Source: Alphaproteobacteria bacterium
GTDB taxonomy: Bacteria; Pseudomonadota; Alphaproteobacteria; Rhizobiales; JAJFHC01
Direction of reading: 5' to 3'
Assembly: GCA_021775805.1 (NCBI GenBank)
Contig: JAJFHD010000090.1
Coordinates: 310,001-374,000 of the forward strand
Length of the DNA stretch: 64,000 bases
Shown here piece by piece: positions 27,213-37,230 of the stretch. The stretch's first letter is position 1. Each line of letters opens with the position of its first letter. The notes beneath the pieces were generated by a model. That model saw only the letters and a program-made list of their open reading frames with translations, searched no databases and was not told where the DNA came from. Both the position numbers and the translations under genes were made by a program.

Positions 27213-27368
27213 GGCGGCAACTTCATCGCAGTTCTGGTTGTGCGCCCGATTTCCGACAAGAAAACGGCACAATCAGAACATGGGGAATGCCTCGCGCGTT
27301 GTGAAGAGGCGTTCGCAAAAAAGTTAACTGCTGCAAAAATTGTTGTTTAGGGCAGGTTCAGGGTGTGG

Positions 27369-28790
27369 TTAGGGGGTTCGTGGGTTAATCGGCGTTTGGC
27401 TGCAGAACCCAAGGACATCATCGAGAACGGCCGCCCCGCTGAGCAATTCGCCTTCACCACGTGGCCGTCCGACCATTTGGAGACCGACGGGCAGGCCCAC
27501 CGGCGTGAAGCCAACCGGTAAAGACAGGGCAGGGCACGACGTAATCGTCACGGCATAGGCGATCGCGAGCCATTGAATGTAGTTCTCGAAGATGTGGCCG
27601 TTGCACTCTTCAACGAATCTTTGCTCAATCGGGAACGGTGGCACGATGGTGGCAGGCGAAAGCAGCAAGTCATAATCGTCAAAAAAAGCAACGACCCGAT
27701 TCCGAATGTGCACGCGTTCACGCTCTGCCTGGAGGATCTCATCCACTGACAGGTTAAGGCCCTTCTCAATGTTCCAGATGATGTCGGGCTTGATTAGATC
27801 CCTGTGATTTTCCAGCAAGGGTCCCAGTCCCTGTGCGAAGCCCAGAGCACGAAGCGTTTGAAACACCTGTTCCGAACCGGAAAAGTCGGGGCATGCCTCT
27901 TCAACAATGACACCTGCTTCCTGAAAGCGTGTCGCAGCCTCAGAGCAGACACGAGCAACGTCGGGGTCCACTGGTGTAATGCCAAGGTCAGGACTGAAGG
28001 CGACGCGTTTCGGCTTGACCCGTTGCACAACGCACTCGGAGAACTCGCCGGGAGAGGAAGAAAACGAAAGCGGATCGCCCGCATCAAATTTGCTCATGGC
28101 ATCGAGAAGCAAGGCAGTGTCTTCCACTGTTCTTGCCATTGGGCCCTGCTGGCCCAGCGTGTCATAAGGTGTCGTTGATGGCGATGCGGGAACGCGGCCC
28201 GGGCTGGGTCTCAAACCGACAATACCGCAAAAGCTGGCCGGATTCCGCAGCGACCCGCCCATGTCCGACCCATGGGCCACCCATGCCATGCCCGACGCCA
28301 AGGCAGCGGCAGCACCACCGGAGGAGCCTGCGGAAGATCTGGTCGTGTCCCAGGGATTGCCGGTTCGGCCGAACACTTCATTGAAGGTTGAGGCGCCGGC
28401 GCCAAATTCAGGCGTATTGGATTTGGCATAAATTATGCCGCCTTCATCTTCGATCGCTTCAACCAAGGCTGCTGAATGTTCAGGCACGTTGTCGGCAAAT
28501 ATCGGTGAGCCGCTGGTCGACCGAACACCAGCGACATCGTTGAGATCCTTAATCGGGACCGGTAGTCCTTTCAGCAATCCTCGGTCAGTGACGGGTCTGC
28601 CCATGATTCCTTTTGCATGTTCCCGGGCCCGGTCGAAGCAAAGGGTTGGCAGGGCATTCAGAGCGCCGTCAACTTCTGCGATTCTGTCTTCGAGCGCATC
28701 CAGGAGATCAAGTGGCGTAACTTCACCGTCCTCAAGCAGTTTGACGATCTCAACCGCCGATGAATGAATCAGTCTCTTGTCAGAACTCAT
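27369..28790 (-). CDS. Amidase (amidase signature family)
   Basis: Cytosolic amidase of 473 residues. The Ser-cisSer-Lys triad is visible: Lys81 in GLPVPIKDL, the serine pair in SSAGSSGGAAAAL (about residue 156) and the nucleophile Ser180 in GSDMGGSLRNPAS. The C-terminus has the usual LSLPVGFTPVGLPVGLQMVG. The family hydrolyses many amides, so the substrate is unclear. It lies 86 bp downstream of the Lrp-type regulator on the same strand and may be co-regulated with it. Confidence 0.9.
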   Translation of the reverse strand: MSSDKRLIHSSAVEIVKLLEDGEVTPLDLLDALEDRIAEVDGALNALPTLCFDRAREHAKGIMGRPVTDRGLLKGLPVPIKDLNDVAGVRSTSGSPIFADNVPEHSAALVEAIEDEGGIIYAKSNTPEFGAGASTFNEVFGRTGNPWDTTRSSAGSSGGAAAALASGMAWVAHGSDMGGSLRNPASFCGIVGLRPSPGRVPASPSTTPYDTLGQQGPMARTVEDTALLLDAMSKFDAGDPLSFSSSPGEFSECVVQRVKPKRVAFSPDLGITPVDPDVARVCSEAATRFQEAGVIVEEACPDFSGSEQVFQTLRALGFAQGLGPLLENHRDLIKPDIIWNIEKGLNLSVDEILQAERERVHIRNRVVAFFDDYDLLLSPATIVPPFPIEQRFVEECNGHIFENYIQWLAIAYAVTITSCPALSLPVGFTPVGLPVGLQMVGRPRGEGELLSGAAVLDDVLGFCSQTPINPRTP

Positions 28791-28876
28791 GAAAATGCCT
28801 TTGGTGTGGAAGTTGGTGAGACAGTTGCTATTTGTGATGACGGAACCGCAAGAACGACGCCAAAGAAGGTGTCAGA

Positions 28877-29335
28877 TCATCCCCCATTCGACGCATTTCG
28901 GTCAATATCCGTTCGCAGAACAATCGACGTGTTTACGGACAAGACAGCCGGCAGGGATGCAATCGAGTCTCTGGTGTCGTTGAGCGAGGCAATGGTGTCC
29001 GACGACATTTCCACGATGAGGTCGGTGTCACCTGAAACAGAATGGCATTTGGTGACGTCGTCAAAGTTTTCTACTCGTGCGACAACATCGTGGGCAGGCG
29101 TTTTTTCCAATTTGACAAGAAGAAAAGCCTTCACATGTTGTCCATCCGGAAGTGCTGTCTCGACCCTGTAACCCGTAATAACCCCGGTTTCCTCAAGCCG
29201 CGAGAGACGGTCACGCACAGTGCTGCGCGCGAGGCCGGTCGTCGCGGCGAGGCTCTTGATCGACATCCGGGCATTGCGCTGCAAAGCGCCGATGATCAGG
29301 CGATCTTTTGGATCAATGTCATTTTGCATCGCCAT
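28877..29335 (-). CDS. Lrp/AsnC family transcriptional regulator
   Basis: Regulator of 152 residues. The N-terminal helix-turn-helix (DRLIIGALQRNARMSIKSLAATTGLARSTVRDRLSRLEETGVI) is followed by a RAM-type ligand domain ending in SIVLRTDIDR. It diverges from the kinase-M23-aminotransferase fusion with about 106 bp between starts and precedes the amidase, which suggests that it senses an amino acid or amine that both enzymes handle. Confidence 0.92.
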   Translation of the reverse strand: MAMQNDIDPKDRLIIGALQRNARMSIKSLAATTGLARSTVRDRLSRLEETGVITGYRVETALPDGQHVKAFLLVKLEKTPAHDVVARVENFDDVTKCHSVSGDTDLIVEMSSDTIASLNDTRDSIASLPAVLSVNTSIVLRTDIDRNASNGG

Positions 29336-29441
29336 ACCCTAACGTGCTCCAAAATACCGGTCCATCGTTCAAATTGACGGAACATCGAACCGGACTACTG
29401 AAGTATCTTGGGTTTCGATCTTGCTGATTGGGGATACGTGA

Positions 29442-32400
29442 ATGTCTGTTCTGGAAACGCCACCGCCAAATTTGAATTTTGAAGCGGCCACGGAAATTCT
29501 AAAGGTGCATTACGGCATTACCGGCGAATGCCGCTTACTGGACAGCGAACGTGACCAGAACTTTCTGGTGCTGGGTGACGATCAAAAGAAATATGTGCTG
29601 AAAATCGCAAACTCTGCGGAGGAAAGATCTCTGTTGGAGATGCAGTGTGCGGCCCTGAATCACATCGAAAGCGTTGGTCCGCAATTGAACGTACCGCGGA
29701 TTGTTGCGTCGTGTACTGGGGACCATCTGGTTGACGTAGACGGAGGGGACGGACAAACCCATGTCGCGCGTGTAGTGTCATATTTGTCAGGTGAACTGTT
29801 CAAAGATGTGGAACATTCCGAGACGGTCCTGACGGACCTCGGCCGCTTTCTCGCGCGCATCGATCGTGCATTGCAGGGCTTCATTCATCCGGCAGCCATA
29901 CGCGAGTTCTCCTGGGATCTGCGTTGCGTGATGAATTTGAAACCTGATATTTCAGCAATTAGGGATACCGAGCACAGAGCAATCGTCGAACGACATTTCC
30001 ACAGGTTCGAGTCTGAGACGCTATTAGTGCTCAAAAAAATCCGCTCACAGATTATCCACAACGACGGAAACGACCACAACCTGATCCTCGGCAATGAGAA
30101 TGAGCACCAGCCGTTTGGTATAATCGACTTCGGTGACATGACGCACACGTGTCTTATCAGTGAACTTGCCGTGGCGTTGGCCTACGTCATGATGCACAAG
30201 GACGACCCTCTGGGAGACGCCAAACTGGTTGTTGCAGCTTATCACCGCGCGAGTCCACTGACCGAACAGGAAGCTGATATTCTGTTTGAGCTGGCAATCA
30301 TGCGGCTTTGCATGAGTGTCACAATTGCCGCGCGCCGTCACGCACAGTATCCGGAAAACGACTACCTTCTGGTGTCGCAGGCCGGTGCCTGGGATCTGCT
30401 GGAGCGGTTCAAAGAAACAGATCTGCCGGTAGCCAGGGGTGTGATGCGCACAGCGTGCGGGTATTCGGCACTGCCCAACAGCAGCGCGGTTAAGGACTGG
30501 CTTGCCGCCAACCGCGGTAATTTTGCACCAATCCTGGATAAGGACTTGCGGCGCGCCGCGAAAACAGTGTTCAGGCTGACCGGAGAGGATCCAAACTTGA
30601 AGCCCGATGTCATGAATGGCGACGTGGACGTGTTTCAGGGCGCCCTTGACGAAATCTGTCGTGAGAATGATGCCGTGATTGGAATTGGGCTGTATGCGGA
30701 GGACAGAGTTGTCTACACCGGCGACGGATTTTCGTCAGACCTGATCACCGGCCAACGGCGGACCGTTCATCTGGGGTTTGATATTTTCGACGCCGTGGGC
30801 ACATCCATCCATGCACCCCTGGACGGGATTGTGGAGAGTATCACGGAGAATGCCGTACTCAAGGATTACGGGCCAACGATCATTCTCAGACACGGCGGCG
30901 GACGTGAACCGCAGTTTTATACGCTCTATGGGCACCTGAGCCGGCGGACGCTCAGTCATCTCAAAATGGGCCAGGAGGTAAGGCGAGGCGACTTGATCGG
31001 ATGGCTGGGGTCGCCTGAGGAAAATGTTGGTTGGCCGCCGCACCTTCACTTTCAGATCATGTGCGACCTGCTTGGACATGAGGGAAACTTCCCTGGCGTT
31101 TGTGAGAGCGGTCTGAAGGATGTGTGGAAGCAGATATCGCCTGATCCCAATCTGATCCTGTTATTGCCGCAAGAGGCTTTGAGCCAACCGGTCGTCTCAA
31201 CCGAGGCATTGAAGGAAAGAAGGGATCGGCATCTTGGGCGTTCGCTGAGCTTGTCTTACGACAAACCATTAAAAATAGTTCGCGGAGAGGGCGTCAATCT
31301 GATTGATGAAACTGGCCGGGCCTATCTGGATATGGTCAACAACGTGTGCCACGTGGGCCATTGTCACCCGGCGGTGGTGCAAGCCATCCAGGATCAGACG
31401 GCACGACTCAACACAAACACGCGTTATCTGCACGACACGATTGTCGAGCTGTCCGAAACCCTGACAGCGGCATTGCCAGAGCCTCTGAGCGTGTGTTTTT
31501 TCGTTTGCTCGGGAAGCGAAGCCAACGAACTCGCATTAAGAATGGCAAGGACCAAAACCGGCCGATCCGGTATCGTCGTCATCGACGGTGCCTATCATGG
31601 CAACACCAGCGCGCTCATCGATCTCAGCCCCTACAAGTTTGACGGACCTGGCGGCAGTGGCCTTCAACCTCATGTCAGAAAGGTGTTGATGCCGGATCCA
31701 TATCGCGGGCCGCACAAGGCACCGGAACCCGGCATTGGCCAAGTCTACGCCGGTGATGTCGAAAGAGCGCTAGAAGAACTACGGGCCAGCCAGTTTGACC
31801 CTGCTGCCTTCATCGCTGAGACGCTGCTTGGTTGTGGAGGGCAGATTGTGCTCCCTGAAGGGTATCTTAGGTCGGCGTTTGAGCACGCTCGAAATTCGGG
31901 TGCTGTCTGCATTGCAGATGAAGTTCAAGTGGGGTTTGGCCGCGTCGGCACGCACATGTGGGGTTTTGAGACACAAGGCGTTGTGCCCGATATCGTGACG
32001 TTCGGAAAACCGTTTGGCAACGGTCATCCACTGGCCGCAGTGGTGACCACGCCGGAGATTGCAAGCGCCTTTGCCAACGGTATGGAGTATTTCAACACCT
32101 TCGGTGGCAACCCTGTCTCGTGCGCCGCAGGTTTGGCGGTTCTGAACGTGATCGAACAGGAAAATCTGCAGGCAAATGCACTATTGACCGGAAATCGGAT
32201 TATGGATGGTGCCCGCACACTTCAGAAGCGTTTTGATCTCATCGGTGATGTCCGGGGACTTGGTCTTTACATCGGGTTTGAACTTGTCAAAGACCGGGCG
32301 ACGTTTGAACCGGCAGCCGATGAAGCGTCGGTTGTCGTCAATCGAATGCGTCATGAAGGCATCTTACTCAGCACAGACGGCCCGCTGCATAACGTCATCA

Positions 32401-32483
32401 AGATAAAGCCGCCGATCGTATTTTCGAACGACGATGTCGATTTTTTCCTGGACCGGTTTGAGCATGTTATGCGGGCTCTTTGA
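29442..32483 (+). CDS. Fusion of APH-type kinase, M23 peptidase-like domain and class III aminotransferase
   Basis: Single protein of 1013 residues with three domains. Residues about 20-340 are a choline-kinase/APH-type kinase ([11 protein letters not shown] near 205, IIDFGDM near 229). Residues about 440-560 are an M23 domain with intact zinc motifs ([19 protein letters not shown]). Residues about 590-1013 are a class III PLP enzyme ([38 protein letters not shown], Schiff-base lysine in TFGKPFGNG near 854). The kinase and PLP parts match vertebrate hydroxylysine kinase and the AGXT2L phospho-lyases, so phosphorylation followed by ammonia-phosphate elimination on an amino alcohol such as hydroxylysine or ethanolamine is likely. 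The role of the peptidase-like middle is unknown. The 3' end overlaps the convergent cyclase gene by 17 bases. Confidence 0.88.
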   Translation: MSVLETPPPNLNFEAATEILKVHYGITGECRLLDSERDQNFLVLGDDQKKYVLKIANSAEERSLLEMQCAALNHIESVGPQLNVPRIVASCTGDHLVDVDGGDGQTHVARVVSYLSGELFKDVEHSETVLTDLGRFLARIDRALQGFIHPAAIREFSWDLRCVMNLKPDISAIRDTEHRAIVERHFHRFESETLLVLKKIRSQIIHNDGNDHNLILGNENEHQPFGIIDFGDMTHTCLISELAVALAYVMMHKDDPLGDAKLVVAAYHRASPLTEQEADILFELAIMRLCMSVTIAARRHAQYPENDYLLVSQAGAWDLLERFKETDLPVARGVMRTACGYSALPNSSAVKDWLAANRGNFAPILDKDLRRAAKTVFRLTGEDPNLKPDVMNGDVDVFQGALDEICRENDAVIGIGLYAEDRVVYTGDGFSSDLITGQRRTVHLGFDIFDAVGTSIHAPLDGIVESITENAVLKDYGPTIILRHGGGREPQFYTLYGHLSRRTLSHLKMGQEVRRGDLIGWLGSPEENVGWPPHLHFQIMCDLLGHEGNFPGVCESGLKDVWKQISPDPNLILLLPQEALSQPVVSTEALKERRDRHLGRSLSLSYDKPLKIVRGEGVNLIDETGRAYLDMVNNVCHVGHCHPAVVQAIQDQTARLNTNTRYLHDTIVELSETLTAALPEPLSVCFFVCSGSEANELALRMARTKTGRSGIVVIDGAYHGNTSALIDLSPYKFDGPGGSGLQPHVRKVLMPDPYRGPHKAPEPGIGQVYAGDVERALEELRASQFDPAAFIAETLLGCGGQIVLPEGYLRSAFEHARNSGAVCIADEVQVGFGRVGTHMWGFETQGVVPDIVTFGKPFGNGHPLAAVVTTPEIASAFANGMEYFNTFGGNPVSCAAGLAVLNVIEQENLQANALLTGNRIMDGARTLQKRFDLIGDVRGLGLYIGFELVKDRATFEPAADEASVVVNRMRHEGILLSTDGPLHNVIKIKPPIVFSNDDVDFFLDRFEHVMRAL

Positions 32484-34245
32484 CGGTCTTGTTTTTGTTG
32501 TGGTTTTTGGCACCGGGATCTGACCGGATGTCGACAATTGAAGGCAGCGAATAGGCGTCAGAAACCATTCTGACGACGATAGGGTCCTTGCGGCCGCGAA
32601 CCTCCACCGTATTTGTCGGATAGCCGGACAAGTCGACTTCGGCATAGGAACAAACATCGTCGGAGACGATCAACTGGACGCCTTGCTCTTTGGTCATGGC
32701 TTCCAGTCTGCTTGCCGTATTCACCGCATCGCCAATCGCAGTCAAAGAGATCGCGGTGCCGTGTCCCATCTCGCCGATCACGACGGGCCCTGTGTGAATG
32801 CCGATGCCGATGCGCAGCGGTTCCTTTAGGTCGTTATCCAGTTCGATGTTGATCTCGTTCAGGCGCCGGGCCATTTGCCGGGCAGCCTCCAGGGCCGACC
32901 GGCATCCTTGTGCCGCATCTTCCTTGACGCCGAAAAGGGCCATTACGCCGTCGCCGATGAATTTGTCGACATGACCGCCGGCGTCTTCGACAGCAGTTCC
33001 CATCGCGGCAAAATAGCGGTTGAGCAGAAACACGACGTCATAGGGAAGTTTATCTTCGGAGAATGTCGTAAACCCTCGCATGTCGGCAAACAGGATCGCT
33101 ACGTTGCGTTCTTCGCCCTGCAGGTTCTGGCTTTGCCGTGATGAGTTGCCTGTGGTTTCTGAAGGAGAAACAAGCAAGGACACTTGCAAATCACCTACCG
33201 GTCGAATCTGGCAAGCCAGTCTGACATTTGGTGGCGCGTTGACACGTGACAACACCAGTTTTTCTGAGTCATCCGGTAGAGCGAGGTTTTCAATACCTGC
33301 GGAGATCCGAACACGGCATGTCGAGCAGCGTCCGCGGCCGCCACAAACCGCTGCATGCGGAATCTGTCCTTGCCGGCTAACCTCAAGCAGCGTCATGCCA
33401 GGAGTTACGTCAACTGACGTATCATTGGGATAGGTCACACGTATTCGACGGATCTGTCGTTGACGATGAGCCCTAATGCCACGGGCAAACAAAATAAGGA
33501 CGATGATGCCCGCAAAGCCGTATTGGAACGCCTGGCGGGCGGTGGATGTCATCGCAACGGCTTCCATGTTTGGCTGATTTGCGTCAAGCAGTGTTTCCTG
33601 GATCCACTCTTCCTGCATGGCAAGAGCGGCAGCCTCACGGCCGGCATTCGCAAAACCGAGCAACGCCAATACAGGAATCAGAACCGCAATGGACAGCAGC
33701 GTTGGAGCCAGCCTGCGATAGGCCGGTTTGATTCTCAGCCAGTAATGCAAACCGATACAGCCGTGAATCCATGCTCCTACCAGAGCCAGGGCGTCCAAAA
33801 AACCCTTGAAAGGCGCCGCATTCCAAAGGAACAGCATCATAAAGTTGTAGGTTGGAATTGTGCCGTGTATTTCGTGAGCAACTCTTGTCCCGATAATATG
33901 TTCGATGATCAGGAACGGCAGCAACAAGCCGAACGCCAACTGCGCCCCCTGCCACAGAGGCATCTTGAGTGATTTGCGACCATAAAGTGCTCGCAGGGCG
34001 ATCAGGATGTGAATTATCGCGGACCCGCAAAGCAGAACTGTCACAGGCGGGAACTGCCAGAATGCCAGAAAGGGACCTTGAACGGCGGTTTGTGCGTCCA
34101 GGGATATCAGTCCGCAGGCATGGTTCAAAAAATGCGTTGTGACATACGCGAACAGAACCAAACCGGTGGATTGCCGCAACCGGTTCACCGTGCGCGTTTG
34201 AAGATGGAACCGAGATAGGGATGATGAAGGTGTGCTGCTGGTCAT
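32467..34245 (-). CDS. cyaC: CyaC-type diheme, [2Fe-2S] adenylate cyclase
   Basis: Membrane class III adenylate cyclase of 592 residues. Residues about 25-260 form six hydrophobic helices with histidines at 38, 42, 79, 116, 124, 161 and 167, as in the heme-b anchors of succinate:quinone oxidoreductases. A plant-type ferredoxin domain follows with Cys301, Cys307, Cys310 and Cys345 (CGGRGRCSTC). The catalytic domain begins NVAILFADMRGFT (Asp388) and continues FIGDGVMALFG (Asp432), IGIHTGPVVIGEMG and GDAVNTASRLE. This is the architecture described for Sinorhizobium meliloti CyaC, whose cAMP output follows the quinone redox state. It is convergent with the fusion gene. Confidence 0.9.
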   Translation of the reverse strand: MTSSTPSSSLSRFHLQTRTVNRLRQSTGLVLFAYVTTHFLNHACGLISLDAQTAVQGPFLAFWQFPPVTVLLCGSAIIHILIALRALYGRKSLKMPLWQGAQLAFGLLLPFLIIEHIIGTRVAHEIHGTIPTYNFMMLFLWNAAPFKGFLDALALVGAWIHGCIGLHYWLRIKPAYRRLAPTLLSIAVLIPVLALLGFANAGREAAALAMQEEWIQETLLDANQPNMEAVAMTSTARQAFQYGFAGIIVLILFARGIRAHRQRQIRRIRVTYPNDTSVDVTPGMTLLEVSRQGQIPHAAVCGGRGRCSTCRVRISAGIENLALPDDSEKLVLSRVNAPPNVRLACQIRPVGDLQVSLLVSPSETTGNSSRQSQNLQGEERNVAILFADMRGFTTFSEDKLPYDVVFLLNRYFAAMGTAVEDAGGHVDKFIGDGVMALFGVKEDAAQGCRSALEAARQMARRLNEINIELDNDLKEPLRIGIGIHTGPVVIGEMGHGTAISLTAIGDAVNTASRLEAMTKEQGVQLIVSDDVCSYAEVDLSGYPTNTVEVRGRKDPIVVRMVSDAYSLPSIVDIRSDPGAKNHNKNKTVKEPA

Positions 34246-34395
34246 GAATTTGACTATGCCGCACCAGCAGAAGTCGGTCTAGCGACCTTAGTCAGTTGAG
34301 ATGTGATGCCATCGGATCCATCGGCGGCCGGTGATCAAGCACAGCCATGGCGCAAACTTGATCTGTTTCCGTTCAATGCCGTCGAACAACGGACG

Positions 34396-34764
34396 TTAGC
34401 AAACCAGGCGAAGCAAGTCGTTTACCGTTGTTTCTGCCGTTTTGCGACTGAGACCAAAGCGTTCCTGGATGTGCAGCATGAGACTATCGCGGGTGGATTT
34501 CCTTGCGTGTTTGTCCGCTGGTCCACCAACGACATCTTCATAGAGACCATCGTCATTGGCATAAAGACCATCACCATCGATTGTTAATGAAGGAATGGGC
34601 GGCTTCCCAACATTAGATGTCGCAAATCGAAACGCGTGATTCGCGCTGCTCATTGGTTGGGTAGTGGTCGGTGTCGACCGCGCCGTACCCGGCCCGGGAG
34701 CGCCGAACCAATCATGCGCGACCGTGCGAAATATGGTTTCGCATTTTGACCTGTTGTGCACCAT
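34396..34764 (-). CDS. Hypothetical protein
   Basis: Candidate of 122 residues. The ATG at 34764 follows GGAAGGA by eight or nine bases; the open frame extends 55 codons further without a good site. The C-terminal half looks like real coding sequence: an acidic Gly/Asp/Tyr segment (IDGDGLYANDDGLYEDVVGG), then a helical basic tail (ERFGLSRKTAETTVNDLLRL) resembling a small helix-turn-helix. No family is recognised. It lies between cyaC and the glutamate-synthase-like gene. Confidence 0.5.
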   Translation of the reverse strand: MVHNRSKCETIFRTVAHDWFGAPGPGTARSTPTTTQPMSSANHAFRFATSNVGKPPIPSLTIDGDGLYANDDGLYEDVVGGPADKHARKSTRDSLMLHIQERFGLSRKTAETTVNDLLRLVC

Positions 34765-35007
34765 CTGACCGGTCCTTCCGACGCAATACACTATGAATAC
34801 CGTGGCACGGGTGACGGATGATAGTGTGGGTGTGGTCTTTGGCGTTTTTTGGATCAAGATGAGGCAATAATTTGGCAGGTCACCGATTGTCTCCTTCAAT
34901 ATCGATGGAGAAAGACCCAGGTGATCCACTCAGACGACAGGTACTGGAATCGAAAAAGTCGCGTATAACTGACGCGGCAACAGGGCTCAAAGCTTGGAGC
35001 GGCAACG

Positions 35008-36510
35008 ATGGATTTTCTCTCTCGACTGACGGCCGGAGGAGTCGATGTTCTCTCATCCGTGATGGTGTTAGGCGTTGTTGTCCTTTTGGTGTCCGTGGTT
35101 GTCATGTTCTTCGTCGACGTGCTCCAGACCGAGGATGCCATTCGCAGAAACTATCCCGTAATTGGCCGGTTTCGCGATCTGTTTTCAAGGCTGGGCGAGT
35201 TCTTCAGGCAATATTTTTTTGCTATGGATCGCGAGGAATTGCCGTTCAACCGGGCGGAACGCGAGTGGATCTACAAGTCTGCAGACGGTGTCGACAACAC
35301 CGTTGCGTTCGGGTCGACACGAAGTCTGACACCACCCGGAACCGTGGTGTTTTCAAATTGTACGTTTCCAACACTTGAACACGATGCAACGATTGCCCCA
35401 TCCGTCGTCATTGGTCCTCAATGCGCACATCCATACGATGCACAGTCGATCATCAATATATCCGCGATGAGCTTCGGCTCGCTTTCAAAACCCGCGGTTC
35501 AAGCCCTGTCTCATGGCGCCCGGAAAGCCGGTTGTTGGCTCAATACCGGAGAGGGCGGGCTGTCTCCTTATCACTTGGAGGGCGGTGCCGATATCGTCTT
35601 TCAGATTGGCACGGCAAAGTATGGAGCCAGAAAGCCGGACGGGTCCCTGGACCTGAATGTCCTGTGCGAAACTGCGGGTCACGATCAGGTGAAGATGATC
35701 GAGTTAAAACTTGCCCAGGGAGCGAAACCTGGAAAAGGCGGGATACTGCCGGGTGAAAAGGTGACACCGGAAATTGCCGAAATTAGAGGTATTCCCCCCG
35801 GCAGGGATTCGATTTCGCCGAACCGGCATCCGGAGATCGAAAACAACACCGATCTTCTGGATATGATCAATACAATACGAAAGGTCACGGGCAAACCGAC
35901 CGGCGTAAAAGTGGTGCTCGGTGACGATGTATGGCTTGCTGACTTCTGCACAGAGATCCAACGGCGTGGCGCAGTTCATGCGCCCGATTTCATCACCGTT
36001 GACTCCGGGGATGGCGGGACAGGCGCCGCTCCCATGCCGCTGATGGACAATGTTGGCCTAACCATCAGGGAAGCTTTGCCGATTGCGGTTGATGTTCTCG
36101 TGAAGCATGGCCTGCGCGATCGGATTCGGATAATAGCGTCGGGAAAACTTGTCACGCCGGCTGAGGTTGCGTGGGCCTATTGTGCCGGCGCTGACTTCGT
36201 GGCTTCCGCCAGAGGCTTCATGTTTGCGTTGGGATGCATACAGTCGTTGAAGTGCAACAAGAACACCTGCCCGACGGGAATAACCACCCATGATCGACGG
36301 CTGCAAAAGGGACTCGATCCCGAGGAGAAATCGAATCGTGTCGCCAACTTCGTGAACAAGATGCGATACGGTGTGGGTTTGATTGCGCACTCCTGCGGCG
36401 AAAGCCACCCCAGAGCGTTGGAGCGTCGGCATTGCCGCCTTGTTCAAGGAGACGGCCGTACCAAAGCTTTGGACAAGATCTTCCCGAATGCTGACATATT
36501 GAACGGTTAG
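35008..36510 (+). CDS. Membrane-anchored FMN-binding glutamate synthase-like protein
   Basis: Protein of 500 residues with one N-terminal membrane helix (residues about 15-37) and the FMN/Fe-S domain of the large subunit of glutamate synthase. It has ISAMSFGSLSKPAVQALSHGA, NTGEGGLSPYH, ITVDSGDGGTGAAP and the 3Fe-4S cysteines in CIQSLKCNKNTCPTGI. The glutamine amidotransferase domain is absent, as in the stand-alone GltB2-like group. The natural reaction of these single-domain proteins is not settled; they may use free ammonia or act as other FMN oxidoreductases. It is a single gene. Confidence 0.88.
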   Translation: MDFLSRLTAGGVDVLSSVMVLGVVVLLVSVVVMFFVDVLQTEDAIRRNYPVIGRFRDLFSRLGEFFRQYFFAMDREELPFNRAEREWIYKSADGVDNTVAFGSTRSLTPPGTVVFSNCTFPTLEHDATIAPSVVIGPQCAHPYDAQSIINISAMSFGSLSKPAVQALSHGARKAGCWLNTGEGGLSPYHLEGGADIVFQIGTAKYGARKPDGSLDLNVLCETAGHDQVKMIELKLAQGAKPGKGGILPGEKVTPEIAEIRGIPPGRDSISPNRHPEIENNTDLLDMINTIRKVTGKPTGVKVVLGDDVWLADFCTEIQRRGAVHAPDFITVDSGDGGTGAAPMPLMDNVGLTIREALPIAVDVLVKHGLRDRIRIIASGKLVTPAEVAWAYCAGADFVASARGFMFALGCIQSLKCNKNTCPTGITTHDRRLQKGLDPEEKSNRVANFVNKMRYGVGLIAHSCGESHPRALERRHCRLVQGDGRTKALDKIFPNADILNG

Positions 36511-36585
36511 GAAACTGTATTCGTTCAGATGAGTGAAAGGGAACGGAGAAAGGAGCAATCGCTGATTTTACGACTCTTCGGATTG

Positions 36586-36626
36586 TTGACGACGTCGATA
36601 GCCGTCTGTATGTTCATGTTACGTTC
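36586..36626 (+). promoter_or_regulatory. SOS promoter with LexA box
   Basis: TTGACG (36586-36591), a 17-base spacer and TATGTT (36609-36614) form a promoter. The alphaproteobacterial LexA box GTTC-N7-GTTC (36612-36626) overlaps the -10. The layout and much of the sequence match the SOS promoter at 51180-51220. The next gene downstream is the 98-residue protein at 36773. Confidence 0.7.
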
Positions 36627-36772
36627 TGTGCATTTCGCCTTCCGGTCCCGGCTTCCGGCAGCTCGGAAAACAGAACGCTGCGACTGTCTTGCACGCCATT
36701 GCCAAGCCTTGTCCCGAGGCAGTTTGCACAAACCCCATGCGGGTCATTTCAGAACAGAGACAGAGGAGTCTG

Positions 36773-37069
36773 ATGGCAGAAATCATTCGTTTCCCTTTGA
36801 GCATTTCTGAACGACGAAAGGCACATCTGGCCAATCAACGCGGTTTGTCGAAAGGCCAATTCAACGAAAACCTAAAGACGCAGGACGATAATGTCCGGAA
36901 CACCGGTGGATATGTTCTGGATGAGCAAGATATTCGATTTATCGAAACGTGTAAGAGCGGACGGATCAAGCCGTCGGATATTACCGGCCAAGATCCCAGA
37001 GCAATTCTCGCGCGGCGAATTATCAAAGACTTAAACACGCAGGGCCGTTTGGAGAGAATTGATGAGTGA
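36773..37069 (+). CDS. Small hypothetical protein downstream of a LexA box
   Basis: Protein of 98 residues. GAGGAG sits four to five bases before the ATG at 36773, so the longer open frame is not used. It begins MAEIIRFPLSISERRKAHL, is highly charged and looks mostly helical, with an acidic middle (YVLDEQDIRFIETC) and a basic end. No family is recognised. An SOS-type promoter lies 150 bp upstream with nothing between, so it is probably induced by DNA damage. Confidence 0.7.
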   Translation: MAEIIRFPLSISERRKAHLANQRGLSKGQFNENLKTQDDNVRNTGGYVLDEQDIRFIETCKSGRIKPSDITGQDPRAILARRIIKDLNTQGRLERIDE

Positions 37070-37230
37070 CCCGGCTCTTTGGTTGAGCATCTGTCTGATC
37101 CCATCATATTGACGGAATTGTCAAATTGGGAAGGTAAGGTTGTCTTGAGTGAAGTGCGATTTCAACGTAATGTCTCCCAACTTCTGATGCATTATTCTAG
37201 TGCGTCGAAAGTAGACCTTTGAGGTGCACC

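Noticed and set aside
26902..27327. 141-codon plus-strand frame between DoxX and amidase
   Set aside because: Ser/Arg-rich, overlaps the DoxX start and looks like an antisense shadow of the small basic frame.
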